The notes: generated by a model not told the origin, from the sequence alone. A stretch of 64,000 nt of DNA from Fulvia fulva (GCF_020509005.1 NC_063012.1:7130001-7194000); one strand, 5' to 3'; positions 1 to 11,551 are shown, numbered from the stretch's first letter. Made by a program: numbers and translations.

Positions 1-852
1 TACATTCTTCACGGCGGTATTCCTTTGTTCACCGATACGATATTTTTGGGATAGTACTGTGGAGGGTGGGACGTGTCTTGATCGGTTTGCGATCTGGTGA
101 GTCTGGGACCTTTCCTCAATCGGGTTGGTAGGAGAGGAATGTTGCTGATTGATCTCGAAGGTTCACGAATGCTGGTATCAACATCGCGACTGACATTGCA
201 GCCTCCCTACTCCCGGTCCCGGTGCTCAAACAACTCGAGCTCCCGTCCCGTCAGCGAAGAGCGCTGATGATCGTCTTCGGTCTCGCAGGCTGTAAGACTA
301 CACCCTCCCCGTATCCCGGCCCATCCACTGACTTTCATCTCAGTCGCCTGCATAGCCGCAATCCTCCGCCTCCCATCTCTCTACGTAATCTCCCGCACTA
401 CCAACATCAGCTGGCAGAACCCCATGGCGGCAATATGGTCCAACGTCGAAATGAACATCGCCCTAACCTGCTCCTGTCTGCCCACAATCCGGGTCCTGTT
501 CCCTCGCCTATTCCGATCGCAGGTCTCCATCTCCCTCTCGCGGAGTGGTGAAGACTCTGGAGGGCGTACGCCAAAGTTTCCGACTGTGAGAATTTCGACG
601 CGGCCGCGGGGATCTTCCACGACTGCGTTACGGCCGTACCGGTCTAGCAATCATGAAGTGACAGGGAAGAGTGCGAGTAGTCTGGAGGCTTTTGGGAAGT
701 CATTGGATGGGCAGGAGAAGGGCCTAAGGAGGGCGAAACAGAAAAGTTCGTATACGAGGAATGATAATGGGAGCTTTGATTTCGAGATGAAGGATTATGA
801 GATGTCGCAGGGGCTACCGCTGGAAGGAAATCAAGTGGTGACGACGTTATGA
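1..852 (+). CDS. SAT4-family (fungal rhodopsin-domain, PTH11-like) integral membrane protein, 3' part
   Basis: The gene enters from the left edge, so its N-terminus and first helices are missing. Readable exons are 1-96, 161-291 and 344-852. The introns are 97-160 (GTGAGT..AAG) and 292-343 (GTAAGA..CAG). Joined, they read through CSPIRYFWD, then NAGINIATDIA, LLPVPVLKQL, ILRLPSLYVI and WSNVEMNIALTCSCLPTIR, the signature order of the last helices of the fungal SAT4/PTH11-like domain. A hydrophilic cytoplasmic tail of about 130 residues rich in Ser, Arg and Lys follows and ends at TGA 850-852. Family members are plasma-membrane proteins with seven helices, some of them G-protein-coupled-receptor-like; the ligand is unknown. 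No retinal-binding Lys motif is seen, so this is unrelated to the true opsin at 38696. The family call is strong and the function is open. Confidence 0.8.
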
Positions 853-1265
853 GGAAGGCCGTTAGGTTCGCCCCAGAGACGATCCGTGACGAGAGTGGGG
901 AGTGAGAGTGAGAGTACGAGGGATCTTGTGAGGGCGAAAAGTTTTGATGGCGTGTAGAGTACGATCCATGAAGCAATTTACCTACATACATAGGGCAGGG
1001 CCATGACATTTAATATGCTAGCGACCCCCATCACAGCAGTGGCCCTTTTCGTATGACGCAGCTCATGCGCAGCACAGCATCTTGCGTAGCCCGTCGGAAG
1101 CGCTCTCCCTGGGCGACTCTGAGTGAACCCGTCTCACCGGCGGTGCTACTGCTGATGGCGCGAGATCGGCTCTGCTGCTCTGAAACTGCGCCGCCGTGCT
1201 GTAGCCAGTAATCGTGAGGGAAAGGCGTGACCGAACAGTACACGCAGTGAGGCGGACCAATTCGT
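853..1265. other. Convergent 3' intergenic region
   Basis: This 413-bp stretch lies between two convergent stop codons. It should hold both 3' untranslated regions. Short open frames here have no recognisable composition or family match. Confidence 0.6.
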
Positions 1266-2135
1266 CTACTCCGGCACGGTGCAGAGCATCGCGCCCTTCG
1301 CCACCATCTCCTCGATCCTTCGCTGTCCCTCCTCTGTATTAGGATCCACGAACTCTCCCTCCAGGTTCTGCTCATCCAGTCTCTTCTGAATGTACTCCAT
1401 CTTCATCTCATGCTGCCGCTTCTCGTTTTCCTTCTCCTCCCGCTCCGCCCTCTCCCTCTCTGCTCGGTTATTCTTCTGGTTCTGTCGCTTCTTCCTTGCT
1501 TTCTCTCACTTCCTCTCCCCTGCTGCAGGGTCGATGCTGGACTGGTCTGTGGTTGTGGTTGTGATTGAGGCGTTAGTTGATTCTTCCCTTGCCTGCAAAC
1601 CTCATTAGCACTTCCCACAGATTCTATGTACTAAGTCAGTGTGATCAACCTCCTTCTGCCTCTCCCTCTTCTCCCTCTTCGCCTCCGCCCGCTCCTCCTG
1701 CACCGCCTTCACATCCCCATAAAGCCCCTCCAAAACCCTCTCACCGACCAAGTCCTGCACCACCACGTCCTTGACAAACTTCCTTCCAGTATTGTCAAAG
1801 AACGTCTTGAACCTCTCATCGTCGCAAGTCATGACGATCTCCGCGTCGTTGATGGTGCCAATAATCTCATACCTGACGACCCCGTCTGACGCGTCATCTC
1901 GGAGGGTGATGGTTTGGCCCTTCTCGACTTGCTCCGGGAATTGGTCTTCGTTCAACACCACCAGCAAGAGGCGCCGGTAGCCGCCATCCGCGATGAAGGC
2001 GTACTCGACCTCGTATTTGACGTGCTTAGTGGAGCTGTCGAGGAAATCGTGGAACGTGTTGTTGATGCGGGTGATGAGCTCTTTTGGCTGTGGGCGAGGG
2101 ATTGCGGTCCAGCCTGGCGGTAGGTTGACTGCCAT
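1266..2135 (-). CDS. Hypothetical charged protein with possible in-frame nonsense codon
   Basis: Exon 1 is complement(1650-2135), starting MAVNLPPGW. An intron at complement(1593-1649) has donor GTTGAT and acceptor TTGCAG. Exon 2 is complement(1266-1592). The N-terminal 160 residues look like a compact globular domain (PPGWTAIPRP, YEVEYAFIADGGYRRLL, MTCDDERFKTFFDNTGRKF) that I do not recognise. The C-terminal half is a Lys/Arg/Glu-rich coiled coil ending in VDPNTEEGQRRIEEMV and MLCTVPE. Exon 2 contains an in-frame TGA at complement(1506-1508), between AAGERK and EKARKKRQNQKNNR. It could be a real nonsense mutation or sequencing error, or it could be removed by a second 54-nt intron with a good GTGAGA donor but a poor GAG acceptor, which would keep the frame. 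The acidic/basic tail could suggest a nuclear or RNA-associated role, but that is a guess. Confidence 0.6.
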
Positions 2136-2545
2136 GGTGGTGGTGGTGTTTGATGGTGGATGGTGAGCGGTGGTGTAGTTGCTATTCAATGTTAGTCTTA
2201 AGAAGTCTCGCAACGTAGAAATGGCATGGCGGTGCTCAAGGATCTAGGCAGCACATGCAAGTATGTGAGGCAAACGGGGTCAGGCAGTAAGGTGCGTTTC
2301 ATCGTGAAGTGGCCGCGGAAGGTCACCGTTTACTGGCCTGCACTCACTTTAGCCTCACGGTGAAGCAGAGAGATACGCGGAAAGGGAAGAACAAGGTACT
2401 ACACAAGTCGTGAATCATAATGGAGACAGTAAGTTCCTGGTATCTTTTGAACTAACTATCCTCAATGCCTTTCAAGGCCAGCGAGTCCGTCTGCTCCCTG
2501 AAGGCCCTGTAGAACGCCATCACCCATGCCCAAAACGCTAGCAGC
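2136..2545. other. Intergenic: 5' region of the hypothetical gene and 3' region of rpl3
   Basis: About 410 bp between the start of the upstream minus-strand gene and the stop of rpl3. It presumably contains the promoter of the former and the 3' UTR of the latter. No further gene is seen. Confidence 0.5.
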
Positions 2546-3906
2546 TTATGATGAGGCGACAAGATCCTTCTTGAGGGTACCGACGAATTGCTTCTTCTCG
2601 GCAGCAGTCTGGTAAGCACCGTGACCAAACTTGCTGGAGGTGTCGATCCACTTGAGTTCGACCTTCTCGAGTGCGCGGCGGGATGTGTGGATGAACATGG
2701 ACTTGCGGAGGGTCATGACACGCTTCTTGACACCTGGGACAGAGCCCTTGAGGAGCACGAAGTCGTTCTTGACCTCACCGTAGCGGACGAAACCACCCAT
2801 ACTGTGAGCAAATTAGCATTTATTCTAAGTGCGAGGCATACATTGTGAACATACGGAGTGATCTGCTTGTTGGAGTGGTCGAAATCGGTGGTGGCGTTTC
2901 GCTCGTCTGTGCCCTTGCCAACACGGTAGACCTTGTGGTTGACGGATGTACGGTGGTGGTAACCCATCTGACCAGCACGGGCGACAGTCCACTGCACGTG
3001 GGACGGATGCCATGCACCGATACAAGCGACCTTGCGGAGACCCTTGTGCGTCTTGCGCGGAAGCTTCTTGGTTCCCCATCTGCTGGTGACACCCTGGAAT
3101 CCGTGACCCTTGGTGACGGCGATGCAGTCGATCATCTCGTCCTGCTCGAAGACGGAGTCGATCTCCACTGGCTTCTCGAAGAGGCCGTGACCGAACTCGA
3201 CCTTGTCGGCGATGGAGCCACCGTTGACCTGGATCTCCATAAGGTGTGCCTTCTTCTGCTTGAGAGGGGTCTTGTGGATTTGAGTGTGTGCGAGGACGCG
3301 GACGACGGTGCAGTACTTCTTGATGCGCTCGAGATCGCGGGTGATGTTCTTGCCGCCCTCCTCAGCGTGCTTCTTGGCGTACTTGGTGAAAGCCTTCTTC
3401 TTGCTCTTGTACCAGTTCTTGTAGAATCGGCGCTTGACCTCGTCGGAAAGATGCTCAGCCCAGACAGTAGTCAACGAGCGCAGGCCGCGGGGAGTCTCGA
3501 TGTAGCCAACCAGACCAACAACGACCATCTGTGAGAATGTACGGATCAGCGCATGCCATGAATGGTATTGGCGCCAGCTCTCGTACCGGAGGAGTTTCGA
3601 TGACCGTGACGGCCTCGACGATCTCCTTCTTGTGCAGCTTGGCACCTGGACGGTCAAGGTCGCGCACGATGGTGGTCATGCCGGCCTTGTAGCCCATAGC
3701 AGCAGTCAAGTGAGGCTTCTGCTTCTGGTCATCCTTGGGGAAGCTGTTTGTCGCGACATAGTCGTTAGCCAATGCTCTCCTCCGCCGTAGTTATGTCTCT
3801 CTGCGCATATGTACCTCTTGACCTTTCCTCTGTGGCGGGATGCGCGCTTTCGTGGCAAGAAAGCCAGCGAGCCGTGGCGAGGCGCCTCGAACTTCCTGTG
3901 AGACAT
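2546..3906 (-). CDS. rpl3: 60S ribosomal protein L3 (uL3)
   Basis: uL3 is an early-assembling protein of the large ribosomal subunit that reaches towards the peptidyl-transferase centre. Four exons, complement(3815-3906, 3587-3743, 2855-3528, 2546-2801), encode 392 residues, the normal family length. Introns of 71, 58 and 53 nt have donors GTACAT, GTACGA and GTATGT and CAG acceptors. The start [20 protein letters not shown] is the canonical N-terminus. Other landmarks are [52 protein letters not shown] (which contains the conserved W/H loop) and [18 protein letters not shown]. The C-terminus is Lys-rich. Two introns lie close to the 5' end, which is common for fungal ribosomal-protein genes. 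A 229-codon open frame on the opposite strand (2845-3534) is a codon-bias shadow. The identification is secure. Confidence 0.97.
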
Positions 3907-4253
3907 GTTGGGCGTGTAGTTGTTGACGAATGTCTCTCGGACGCTGAAGCAAGAAAGTTCGAAGATGGAGGTCGAGCAATTCCAGAGATGGTGCAGAATC
4001 GCCCTTGGCGCGCTAGGCCCTGTCCGCGGTGAAACTTCGGCAGGCACGCGACAACTTTCGGAAGGTGCGATTGTATTGTCTCGAGAACATGAGTATTTCC
4101 TCGAGAACATGAAATCGTACTGTAGCAACGGCATACAAGATCATGATACAATGTGGACTTTGGTGTGAGGCCGCCGTCATTCAGTTGTCTTCTTATCGGC
4201 GGAAGCGTACATGCGTGGACTATGCAATCGCTTGCTTCCTTTCTACACATCAC
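3907..4253. other. Upstream region of rpl3 and 3' region of the hydrolase gene
   Basis: The rpl3 promoter and 5' leader share this 347-bp gap with the end of the hydrolase gene, which is transcribed towards it on the same strand. I see no separate gene. Confidence 0.5.
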
Positions 4254-6314
4254 TCATGATGATTTATCTCTAGAACTCGAAAATACATTCTCTGTAACAC
4301 CATGCATCCTCCTCGCCAACAGGTCTTCCGTCGAGCTCAGCTTCGCGATAGCAACACTGCGAGCTTCTGCAGGACTCTTCCTTCCAGACATGCTATTCCT
4401 CATGATCCGGCCTCTGTGTCGACTCGAGCTATTGGGAGCACCATTCGTGAGATGGCCATTCGACTTCCTCCTCGAGGTGTCTATCTGCGTCATTCGTAAT
4501 TTCGAAGGTATCATTAGTGGCTTCTCTTCCGCCGTCTCGGAACCTCTTCTCGACTTTGATTTGGGGTAGCTGAAATAGTCGGCGGCATTGCCATTCGATG
4601 CGACGCTTGCGGGCTCGTTTGCATCGCTCTCTTCGAACACAGCTCGCATCCAGCGACTGCAGTGGTGGATGTATTCCCAGCCTCGTGGAAATACGCTGAC
4701 AAACTGCAAGAAGCCATGACTGACACCATTGACCAAAACGACCTCGACATGTTTCTTGTCATCAAACACCGCATCTTCCGACTCGATGCCGAGCTCTTGC
4801 CTTTGCTTGAATGCAGTGCCATGTGCCTGACGAAGTCTGCCAGCAAAGATCGCAGTGTCGTCTACAAGCGGATCTCGCTCTCCACAAAGTAGGAAACACT
4901 TCGGAAATTTTGCCAGTAACGCCTCGGGCGCTCTCAACGGCGACAGCAAGTGATCTGTGGCGAAGTCTGGCCGATTGTGTTCTCCCACATATAGCAAAAT
5001 CATCGCTCGAAGCATTTCTGGGGAGATGATGCGGTCGTTGAAGTACGAGATCATACTGCTCATAGCAAGTCTCGTCTTCGGCCTTCTGTCATATTCACTT
5101 CTCGTTGATCGTGATTTCGTACTTGGCTCGTCATCTTCGTCGTCCGAAGCATATGGCGTTCCTGGAGTAAGCCGTCGATAGTCGTCCGCCTTGCGATCCA
5201 GGATCCTCTTGTTTTCTCGTCGTTGCGAAGGTGTCTTCAACAGGGCTAGTTGCTCATCAGACATCCAGTTCCCGATACTCATCTCCAAAGCTGGGTATAT
5301 GCCGACAATCGCTTCAGGAGCTGGTAGTGTATTGTGACCGCGTGCTCCAGGCTCCCAAGTAGAGTGCGGTGAGCCCGTGTCGAGGAGAAGCAGAGTCATG
5401 CCGAAAGCAAGGTTACCACCTGCACTATCACCACTTACGATGATCTTCGGAATGAGCTCTCCAGAAAGTCCAATGCATGTACCACGCGTCGCAACAAGCT
5501 GGTAGTAGGCATCGTAGCACTCATAAAGAGCATAAGGATATGGATACTCTGGTGCCTTCTTGTAGTCCAATGCCAGCAAAGGTAGGCCCAGCTTTCCCGC
5601 CCAAGCCATCAACTTATCATCATGACAACGTGGGTCCATGGCCACGAAGCCACCTCCTGGTATGTCCAGCACCATCTTGTCCTGGTTCTTCAAGTCCTTC
5701 TCTGGGCCGTCGAAGTACAGCCATGCCTCTATCGGACGCTTGTAGTCACTATTCTTCGGTCGTGGTATTATGATCTTTCTTGGCTCATACTTCATGAACT
5801 TCGGTCGCAACAGCGTTGTGAAGAAGCGTAGAATCGGTGTATTCGGCTTGTTCCAACTGACCCTCAAATGTTCCACACTCAAGTCTCCTCTTACCCTTCG
5901 ACACATCTCATCCGCCTGCTCAGCACACACGAGGTAGTACAGCGTGAACCCAATCTCACACGTTCGCCTAAGCCACGCAGGCCGTATCCGCATCGCTGTC
6001 CAGAACCCAGCATCCAATGCAGTGGTTACCCATGTCGCCCGGAAGAAGCTACGATCGTATAGATTCGCCAACGGCTCCGGGGACTCAAGACCTATAACTC
6101 TTGCAAAGTTTCGAGAGACGTAGAGGGAGACGCAGAAGACGACGAGCGCTTGGTGCATTGTGAAGCGTTTCGAGAGCCATCGCGATAGTCGTGAGACGCC
6201 GGGTGGGCCATGTCTTTGGAACTTCGAGAGATAGGTACTCCATAACAGTACGACGAGGAAGACTTGGTATTTGCGAAACCGGGTGGACGGGCGTCCGAGG
6301 ATGTGGTCTAACAT
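4254..6314 (-). CDS. HSL-type alpha/beta hydrolase, membrane-anchored
   Basis: A single exon of 686 residues. Two hydrophobic N-terminal segments (about residues 15-31 and 54-70) suggest anchoring to a membrane such as the ER or lipid droplet. The hydrolase core carries an oxyanion loop DIPGGGFVAMDP (about 216-227), where many relatives have HGGGF. It also has the nucleophile elbow GDSAGG (Ser about 297), an acid residue in CGERDPLVDD and a catalytic His in NGVSHGFLQF. This order is that of the hormone-sensitive-lipase/GDXG group (alpha/beta hydrolase fold-3). An inserted acidic linker (SDDEDDEPS) and a Ser/Arg-rich C-terminal tail of about 100 residues look regulatory. The substrate could be an acyl ester or sterol ester; the sequence does not decide. 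The ATG at 6314 is the first in frame, and a 5' untranslated intron cannot be excluded. Confidence 0.85.
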   Translation of the reverse strand: MLDHILGRPSTRFRKYQVFLVVLLWSTYLSKFQRHGPPGVSRLSRWLSKRFTMHQALVVFCVSLYVSRNFARVIGLESPEPLANLYDRSFFRATWVTTALDAGFWTAMRIRPAWLRRTCEIGFTLYYLVCAEQADEMCRRVRGDLSVEHLRVSWNKPNTPILRFFTTLLRPKFMKYEPRKIIIPRPKNSDYKRPIEAWLYFDGPEKDLKNQDKMVLDIPGGGFVAMDPRCHDDKLMAWAGKLGLPLLALDYKKAPEYPYPYALYECYDAYYQLVATRGTCIGLSGELIPKIIVSGDSAGGNLAFGMTLLLLDTGSPHSTWEPGARGHNTLPAPEAIVGIYPALEMSIGNWMSDEQLALLKTPSQRRENKRILDRKADDYRRLTPGTPYASDDEDDEPSTKSRSTRSEYDRRPKTRLAMSSMISYFNDRIISPEMLRAMILLYVGEHNRPDFATDHLLSPLRAPEALLAKFPKCFLLCGERDPLVDDTAIFAGRLRQAHGTAFKQRQELGIESEDAVFDDKKHVEVVLVNGVSHGFLQFVSVFPRGWEYIHHCSRWMRAVFEESDANEPASVASNGNAADYFSYPKSKSRRGSETAEEKPLMIPSKLRMTQIDTSRRKSNGHLTNGAPNSSSRHRGRIMRNSMSGRKSPAEARSVAIAKLSSTEDLLARRMHGVTENVFSSSRDKSS

Positions 6315-6847
6315 CGCGTGAGAATCGAGTGCAAGCAGTGCATCGCATCTGCAACATACCTATCATGGTTCCCACATGCTATTCCACGCCCGTGAACACT
6401 AACCAAGCCACACGAACTACCACCAACTCGCCCAGCTACCACCGGTTCTGCTAAGAAATGCGCGGTGACCGTAACAGAAGAAACAAGAAAGGAGAGTTCA
6501 GAGCCTACCCGCGCAGTCACTGTTGCAAGAAAGAACAACAAAGGAACGAAACATGGAAGAGCCAGCATCAGCGTGGGCGTCCATCGTGACCACCTGAGTC
6601 TAACTATTGCACTGTCTGACATGTGAAGATCGATCTTGCACGTGCCCTGCTTACGGAGTCGACATCGATTGGCTGTCAAGCCATCCTCGGCAGGCTTGAG
6701 CGTAGTGAAGAAAGTTGGTGGGACATGTCAGAACTGTGAGTGACTGGAGCGAGAAGATACATCCGACTGCTCTCTCCATTTCCCACCAGATCCTCCAAGA
6801 TGTTCACTAAGTACAACAAGAATACAACAATCATCAATTGATCCACT
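6315..6847. other. Intergenic: hydrolase promoter and HMG-box gene 3' region
   Basis: This 533-bp gap lies between two minus-strand genes. It must contain the promoter of the hydrolase and the 3' end of the HMG-box gene. Open frames here are short and unconvincing. Confidence 0.5.
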
Positions 6848-9197
6848 CTACTCAGCCACAGCATTCGCCCCAAAAGCTCTGACCCACTCGCTCACCTCGA
6901 ATCCCAAACGCCTCAAAGTACTGGCCTCAATCTCCGACGTCTCCTTGCCTTCGGCCTTCGTTCTCTTCACAACAAACAAATTGCCCTCCTCGATAATATC
7001 AACGCTCTGCTTTCCCATGTCGCCTGCCGCAGCATCGCGAATGTAGATGGTCAGATCAGGCCCTATAATCCCACGCCACTGCGACGCGGTCCATTGCCAG
7101 TGGTCCACAGCCGAGTAAGGATCATTCGAGCCGATGGGGATGTGACATGCGAAGAAGTTGCTGGCGTGGAGGGAGTAGTTGGCGATGATGCTGACGGGCT
7201 TGCCAGTCGCAGTAGTATCTCTATTGCTGCCGTCGGTTGTGGTCTTGACAGGTGTGCTGACATCCATTGCTGATGGATCTGAAGTCTTTCGACTCTCCCG
7301 ACCGTGGTACTCGCCATCGGCGCCGGCTACTACACGCTCTTTTGGAGATGACGAGTCAGTGTCGTCGTAGTCCTCGTCGATTTCTCTGCCTTTCGGCTTC
7401 GATGCTGGTGTGGGTACAGCATCGACCATGACAGAATCTGTAGGCGATCCTACTTTGCTTGAAAGCGATTCTCTGATCTCGCCGCTCTTGGTCAGCCAGT
7501 CTGCTACAAGACGATGGTATTGCGACATCAGTGACTCCTTTGTGCCTCCAGTAGAAAGCTTTGGTCCTTCGAGCAGACTGATGCCGAGGTCGTCATCCTT
7601 TCGGAGGGTGTCACTCAGCCATGTTCCAAGGTCTTTGACAGCTTCGGGCGTATCACCTTCAATGGCCACGAATGGACCGCGAGGAGCTGACTTCTTGATG
7701 ATACCCGGAGGAGCGACGCGTCGAAGGATAGCGACTTTGCGGCTGAAATCCATGGTCATGATCTGATCTTTCGCGGACTTGCCGAGAGCAGGTGTAGCGA
7801 GAGCAACAGCGATTCCGCCTGAATTTCCAGTCTGAAGCGGCGGTAATGTCAAAGATCGATCGTGTGTGATGTGGCCCTGTGACAGGCGGTGTTGTTGGTA
7901 ACCTGGCCCAGGTCTTGGAGGCGGCGCCATTGTTCCAGGTTGGCTGACGACACCGCGTATACCTGGCAAGCTTTCGCGTCGTGCATGAACGGCGCCTGGT
8001 GGGTAAGGGTGTGGTTGTTGTTGTCCGAAAGGGAATGGCGTTCCTGGTCCAACAGCTGGCCCAGGAGGCGGCGCCACTACGTATCGCGGTGGCATCGGAC
8101 GAGCCATTGATGAAGGATGATCGCCATTGAAACGACGACGCTTGGCGTCTGGGCTCAAAGGACCCAGTTCATCTCTCTCATCTGGATGGCCGTGATGACT
8201 TGGTGACATGTTGCTTCCAGGACATTGCTTGACCATGCGACGAGCTGCTGGAGACTGCAGACTCAAGTCTCGCAAGACTGGAAGTGTTCTCGAGACTGGT
8301 GTGATGGCAGAAGCAGGTGTGTGCTGTGATGATGCTGGGCTGAGCCCACTGGATTGCAAACTGTAGGGGGTCGATGGTGCCAGAATACTTCTTCCTCCGC
8401 ACTTGGTACACCTGGGCTTTTCAGCGTTCGCAAGGCCGTCAGATGACAGACTATTGCGACGTCCGCTTCTTTTGGGCTGATAGCGGTAAGTCGGGTACTG
8501 TTGCTGATGACGGATCTTCTCCTCCTCGGCCAAGGCCTTCCACTTGTTCTTGACTTCAGGAGGCTGGTTCTGCCACTGCTCGCCGATGATCTTCGAGATT
8601 TCAGGGTTCGCTAGACCGGGATTCTGTGAAATGACGTTCGCTTGGTGGTGTTGTCGATAAAGGATGAAAGCTATTACATATCAGCAAATGTTATCAAGTC
8701 AGTATCGTTGACGAAAACGTACCGTTTCGCGGTCTTGGTATCTTCGGATCTGGTTGGCAGATACAAACGTGAGCAGCACTGTCACCACTACTCTGTCTCG
8801 TATGAGCAGAGGTGGGCTCTATAAGATCCGCGTCTTTGTCCTCTTCCTCGACAATACCGGCGGTGCGCTTCCTTGTTGTCCTACAAGGGGGACTCTCCTC
8901 GGGTGTCAAAGGCGTCTTCGCACGCAGCGGACTGGGTGAACGCCTCCGAGACGACGCAGAAGAAGTCCGCCTACTGGAACTAGCGGCGACGACAGTGCCG
9001 TCGGACTTCTCCTGAGGGTGAAACCTGTTCAAGACAACCTGATCACTCCGGCTCCCGTCTGGCATGGTTCGCTGCCACAGCTGTCGTGTGAAGACGATGC
9101 GCGCGGGTTCATTTGCGGGCTGCGTTTGTATGCCAGTGTGCGGCGACGTCCAGTGAGCAGGCAGCGACGGCAGTGATGGCTGATGGGCAGTAGACAT
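6848..9197 (-). CDS. HMG-box transcription factor (MATA_HMG/Ste11-Rox1 type)
   Basis: Exon 1 is complement(8723-9197), intron complement(8671-8722) runs GTACGT..ATAG, and exon 2 is complement(6848-8670), giving 765 residues. The intron splits the DNA-binding domain: PRPRN at the end of exon 1 joins AFILYRQHHQ, then GLANPEISKIIGEQW, PPEVKNKWKALAEEEK and YPTYRYQPKR, a complete single HMG box of the sequence-specific fungal class (about residues 154-225). A possible zinc pair PRCTKCGG follows directly. The middle is a long Pro/Gln/Ser-rich region with several phosphorylatable SP sites. The C-terminal 110 residues form a conserved-looking block (HIPIGSNDPYS, WRGIIGPDLTIYIRD, LRRLGFEVSEWVRAFG) of unknown role. 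Such factors control mating, sexual development or hypoxic repression. The precise orthologue is not determined. Confidence 0.88.
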
Positions 9198-10757
9198 CGA
9201 AAGATGAGATGACAGGGTCTTACAGTTCTCTTGTTCCACCCGATTAACAATGAGAGGCCAGAGCACCAATGACAAGGCGTGGCGAATCAAGTACTTCCAT
9301 TATTGCAACGACGAGGAGGCTCTTTGTGTGCCTATAACCCAAGCCTACTGTGGTATGCGCCTCTATGTCCGATGACGGGGTCTGCCTCGCGCCGTGCAAT
9401 TGTTAGCGGAGTCGATACTGTGCAAGTTCTTTGTTCTTTCTCGCGGGCCGAAAGCGGCCAAGCGTCAATGAGACACATTCCAAGGCGGTAAGCATATGCA
9501 AGGAGGCGCCCTTAAAGAAATGCAGGCTGCCACAATGTGGACAAACGACGCCGCACATCCGTGGCCGTTCGTTGGTGATTAGAGCTGGAATTTCAGGAGG
9601 TCATGGAGTCATGGCATTCTCGCCTGGGCAACACGAGTGTACCGGTCCAGTGGGGTGTTACACCTCTCTGCAACTCTGTGAGCGTGTTGTGCGACGCAGC
9701 GATGAGCTCATTATCGTCAGTATACTCCATCGCTTGAGCGTACGTTCGGGAACACCGCTGCACGGCGATCGTGCTGCACTCCATACAAGCTTGCTGGTTG
9801 CTTGCCAGACTATCGGGTCGCTGTCACTCAAAAGTAATAGGTCCACCTGAAATGCTTGGCACGTTGTGTTCACTGCAGCTATTGAAAGCGTGCATTAGGA
9901 ACGAGGCGTCCACGGCGATGGTCCAGTCTGACCTGCAATCTGCACCCGAAACAAAGCCGTATGTCCGTTGAACACACCAACAACGGTGTGCAACCGAAGT
10001 GCAGTTATAGTCGAGAAGTAATCAGAGGGCGGTGTCAAGACATCGTCGAGTAACATGAGAACCGGCACCGTGGCTGCACGAGGTCTCAGCGAGATGACAA
10101 CGGAGAACGTGTCTGAACCGGCTCGTGCTGCCGCGCGTGCGGTCCCGTTGCTTGTGGAACACTTGGACTCAGTATAAGCCAATACCTTTCCGTAAAAATT
10201 CCTCCGGATTATTTCGCTCTGATTGAAGTACACAGAGGTGTCGGGTGGAGTCTGTAGAGAGATTCGGTAATGTCGCTAGCCGAGCGGCAGGCGGCATGAA
10301 CACGCGCGAGAGCTGCGCCGAAACGTTCTGTGTTTGTGTCGCCAGACCAGTCCACGGAAAACTGCATTTATCATGTCTCGTGCATGCCGGGAGGAGTAAC
10401 ACGAACAGTATCTTGTCATCTTGCGTAGACACTAAGTGGTGTTGACCCTGATTAGTCGTGATGACCGCTCTTTCGACGTTTCGCACCAAATCATTGATCA
10501 TGGCTCGCGCGACGGGTTTCGTTTGCAGATCCTTCAGACCTATCTGATGAGACCTTGTTGTCACATGTTGCCCGGATTCCCGTCCGAGCGTTAATAAAAT
10601 CCCGCGAAAGGGTAATTAGCAGCAGGTGATCATGTCACAGCCGTGCTGATAGCAACAGTCCTGCATGATGCCTTGAGCCATCGACTCCGCGTATAGGCTC
10701 CAGATTTCGAACGTTATGGTCTCTCAAGCATATGGGTCTCACGTCCGGGTGGCCAGC
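9198..10757. other. 1.56-kb intergenic region
   Basis: This is one of the longer gene-free stretches. It holds the promoter of the HMG-box gene at its left and the 3' region of the GatC-like gene at its right. The open frames on either strand are short and do not look like any protein family I know. A long regulatory leader for a developmental transcription factor is plausible. Confidence 0.5.
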
Positions 10758-11354
10758 TCAATCTCGTCGGTCCTTCCCACCCTCCACAACGAAATACCTC
10801 CCAGCTTTCCTCGCCGCACTCCCCATGACGTCCCATTTCTCTTCCCTCTTCTCCGGCAATAGATCTTGCCGCCTCCGTATGCGCTTGTGATGCTTGCCTC
10901 TGATCTCTTCCCTGTCTAGAGCCTCTTTCAACGCATCCATGCCCAGTTCAGCCTCTTTCTCTCCTTGCGCTGTCTCATCTCGTAGACTCCGGAGTGGCTC
11001 GACTCCAGTGGTGTCGACTTGCTGAATATCCTTGACGAAGTGAAGCTGGGAGGACAGGGTGGAGAGCATCTTGTCCTCTTCTTCTTGGTCCCTGGGAGGT
11101 GGCAGGGCGGAGAGACGGAGGAGGTGGTGCAGTTGCTTTGGTGTGATTCCTGGTGTGCTGGAGGCTGTCTGATCAAAGGGCAGTAGTGATGCGGCGGACC
11201 ATGACGGCGTCGCAAGTAACTCTTCCACGTTGATCTTGTTCGAGCTGGACTGTGAGTACAGTGCTGGGCAACTGCTAAGCGATCTCCATCCCAGAGAACG
11301 ATAGACGGCTCTACTGCTTGGAACTCCTGCTCTGAACAGGCTCTTGGGTATCAT
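10758..11354 (-). CDS. GatC-like subunit of mitochondrial glutamyl-tRNA(Gln) amidotransferase
   Basis: A single-exon gene of 198 residues from ATG 11354 (MIPKSLFRAGVPSSR). An in-frame ATG at 11426 would add 24 residues, but the downstream one gives a clean Arg/Ser-rich mitochondrial presequence. The core INVEELLATPSWSAASLLP, ITPKQLHHLLRLSALPPP, then LSSQLHFVKDIQQVDTTGVEPLRSLRDET is the helical GatC signature that wraps the GatA/GatB heterodimer. The C-terminus (WDVMGSAARKAGRYFVVEGG) matches the fungal extended form often named Gta3. The complex converts Glu-tRNA(Gln) to Gln-tRNA(Gln) for mitochondrial translation. It is divergent from the small gene at 11552, with about 200 bp between the starts. 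Confidence 0.85.
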   Translation of the reverse strand: MIPKSLFRAGVPSSRAVYRSLGWRSLSSCPALYSQSSSNKINVEELLATPSWSAASLLPFDQTASSTPGITPKQLHHLLRLSALPPPRDQEEEDKMLSTLSSQLHFVKDIQQVDTTGVEPLRSLRDETAQGEKEAELGMDALKEALDREEIRGKHHKRIRRRQDLLPEKREEKWDVMGSAARKAGRYFVVEGGKDRRD

Positions 11355-11551
11355 AGCACCTACTGCGCGCGTTGCCGTATCAGCATGTGCGCAGGTGAAT
11401 GTTGGTGTCCATTGCAGGTGTTGCATGGCGTGTCAGTCTCGTGTCAAGCTTCCGGCTTTTCTCCGCAGTCTCGCGACTCGATGCGCTCATTGAGCAGCCC
11501 GTCGCCCGCATCGTCTTCATCTTTCTCTACAGCCATTGATTGACCTCAATC

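Noticed and set aside
2845..3534. 229-codon plus-strand frame opposite rpl3
   Set aside because: It is antisense to strongly biased ribosomal-protein codons, and its Leu/Val/Asp-rich sequence is a composition artefact.
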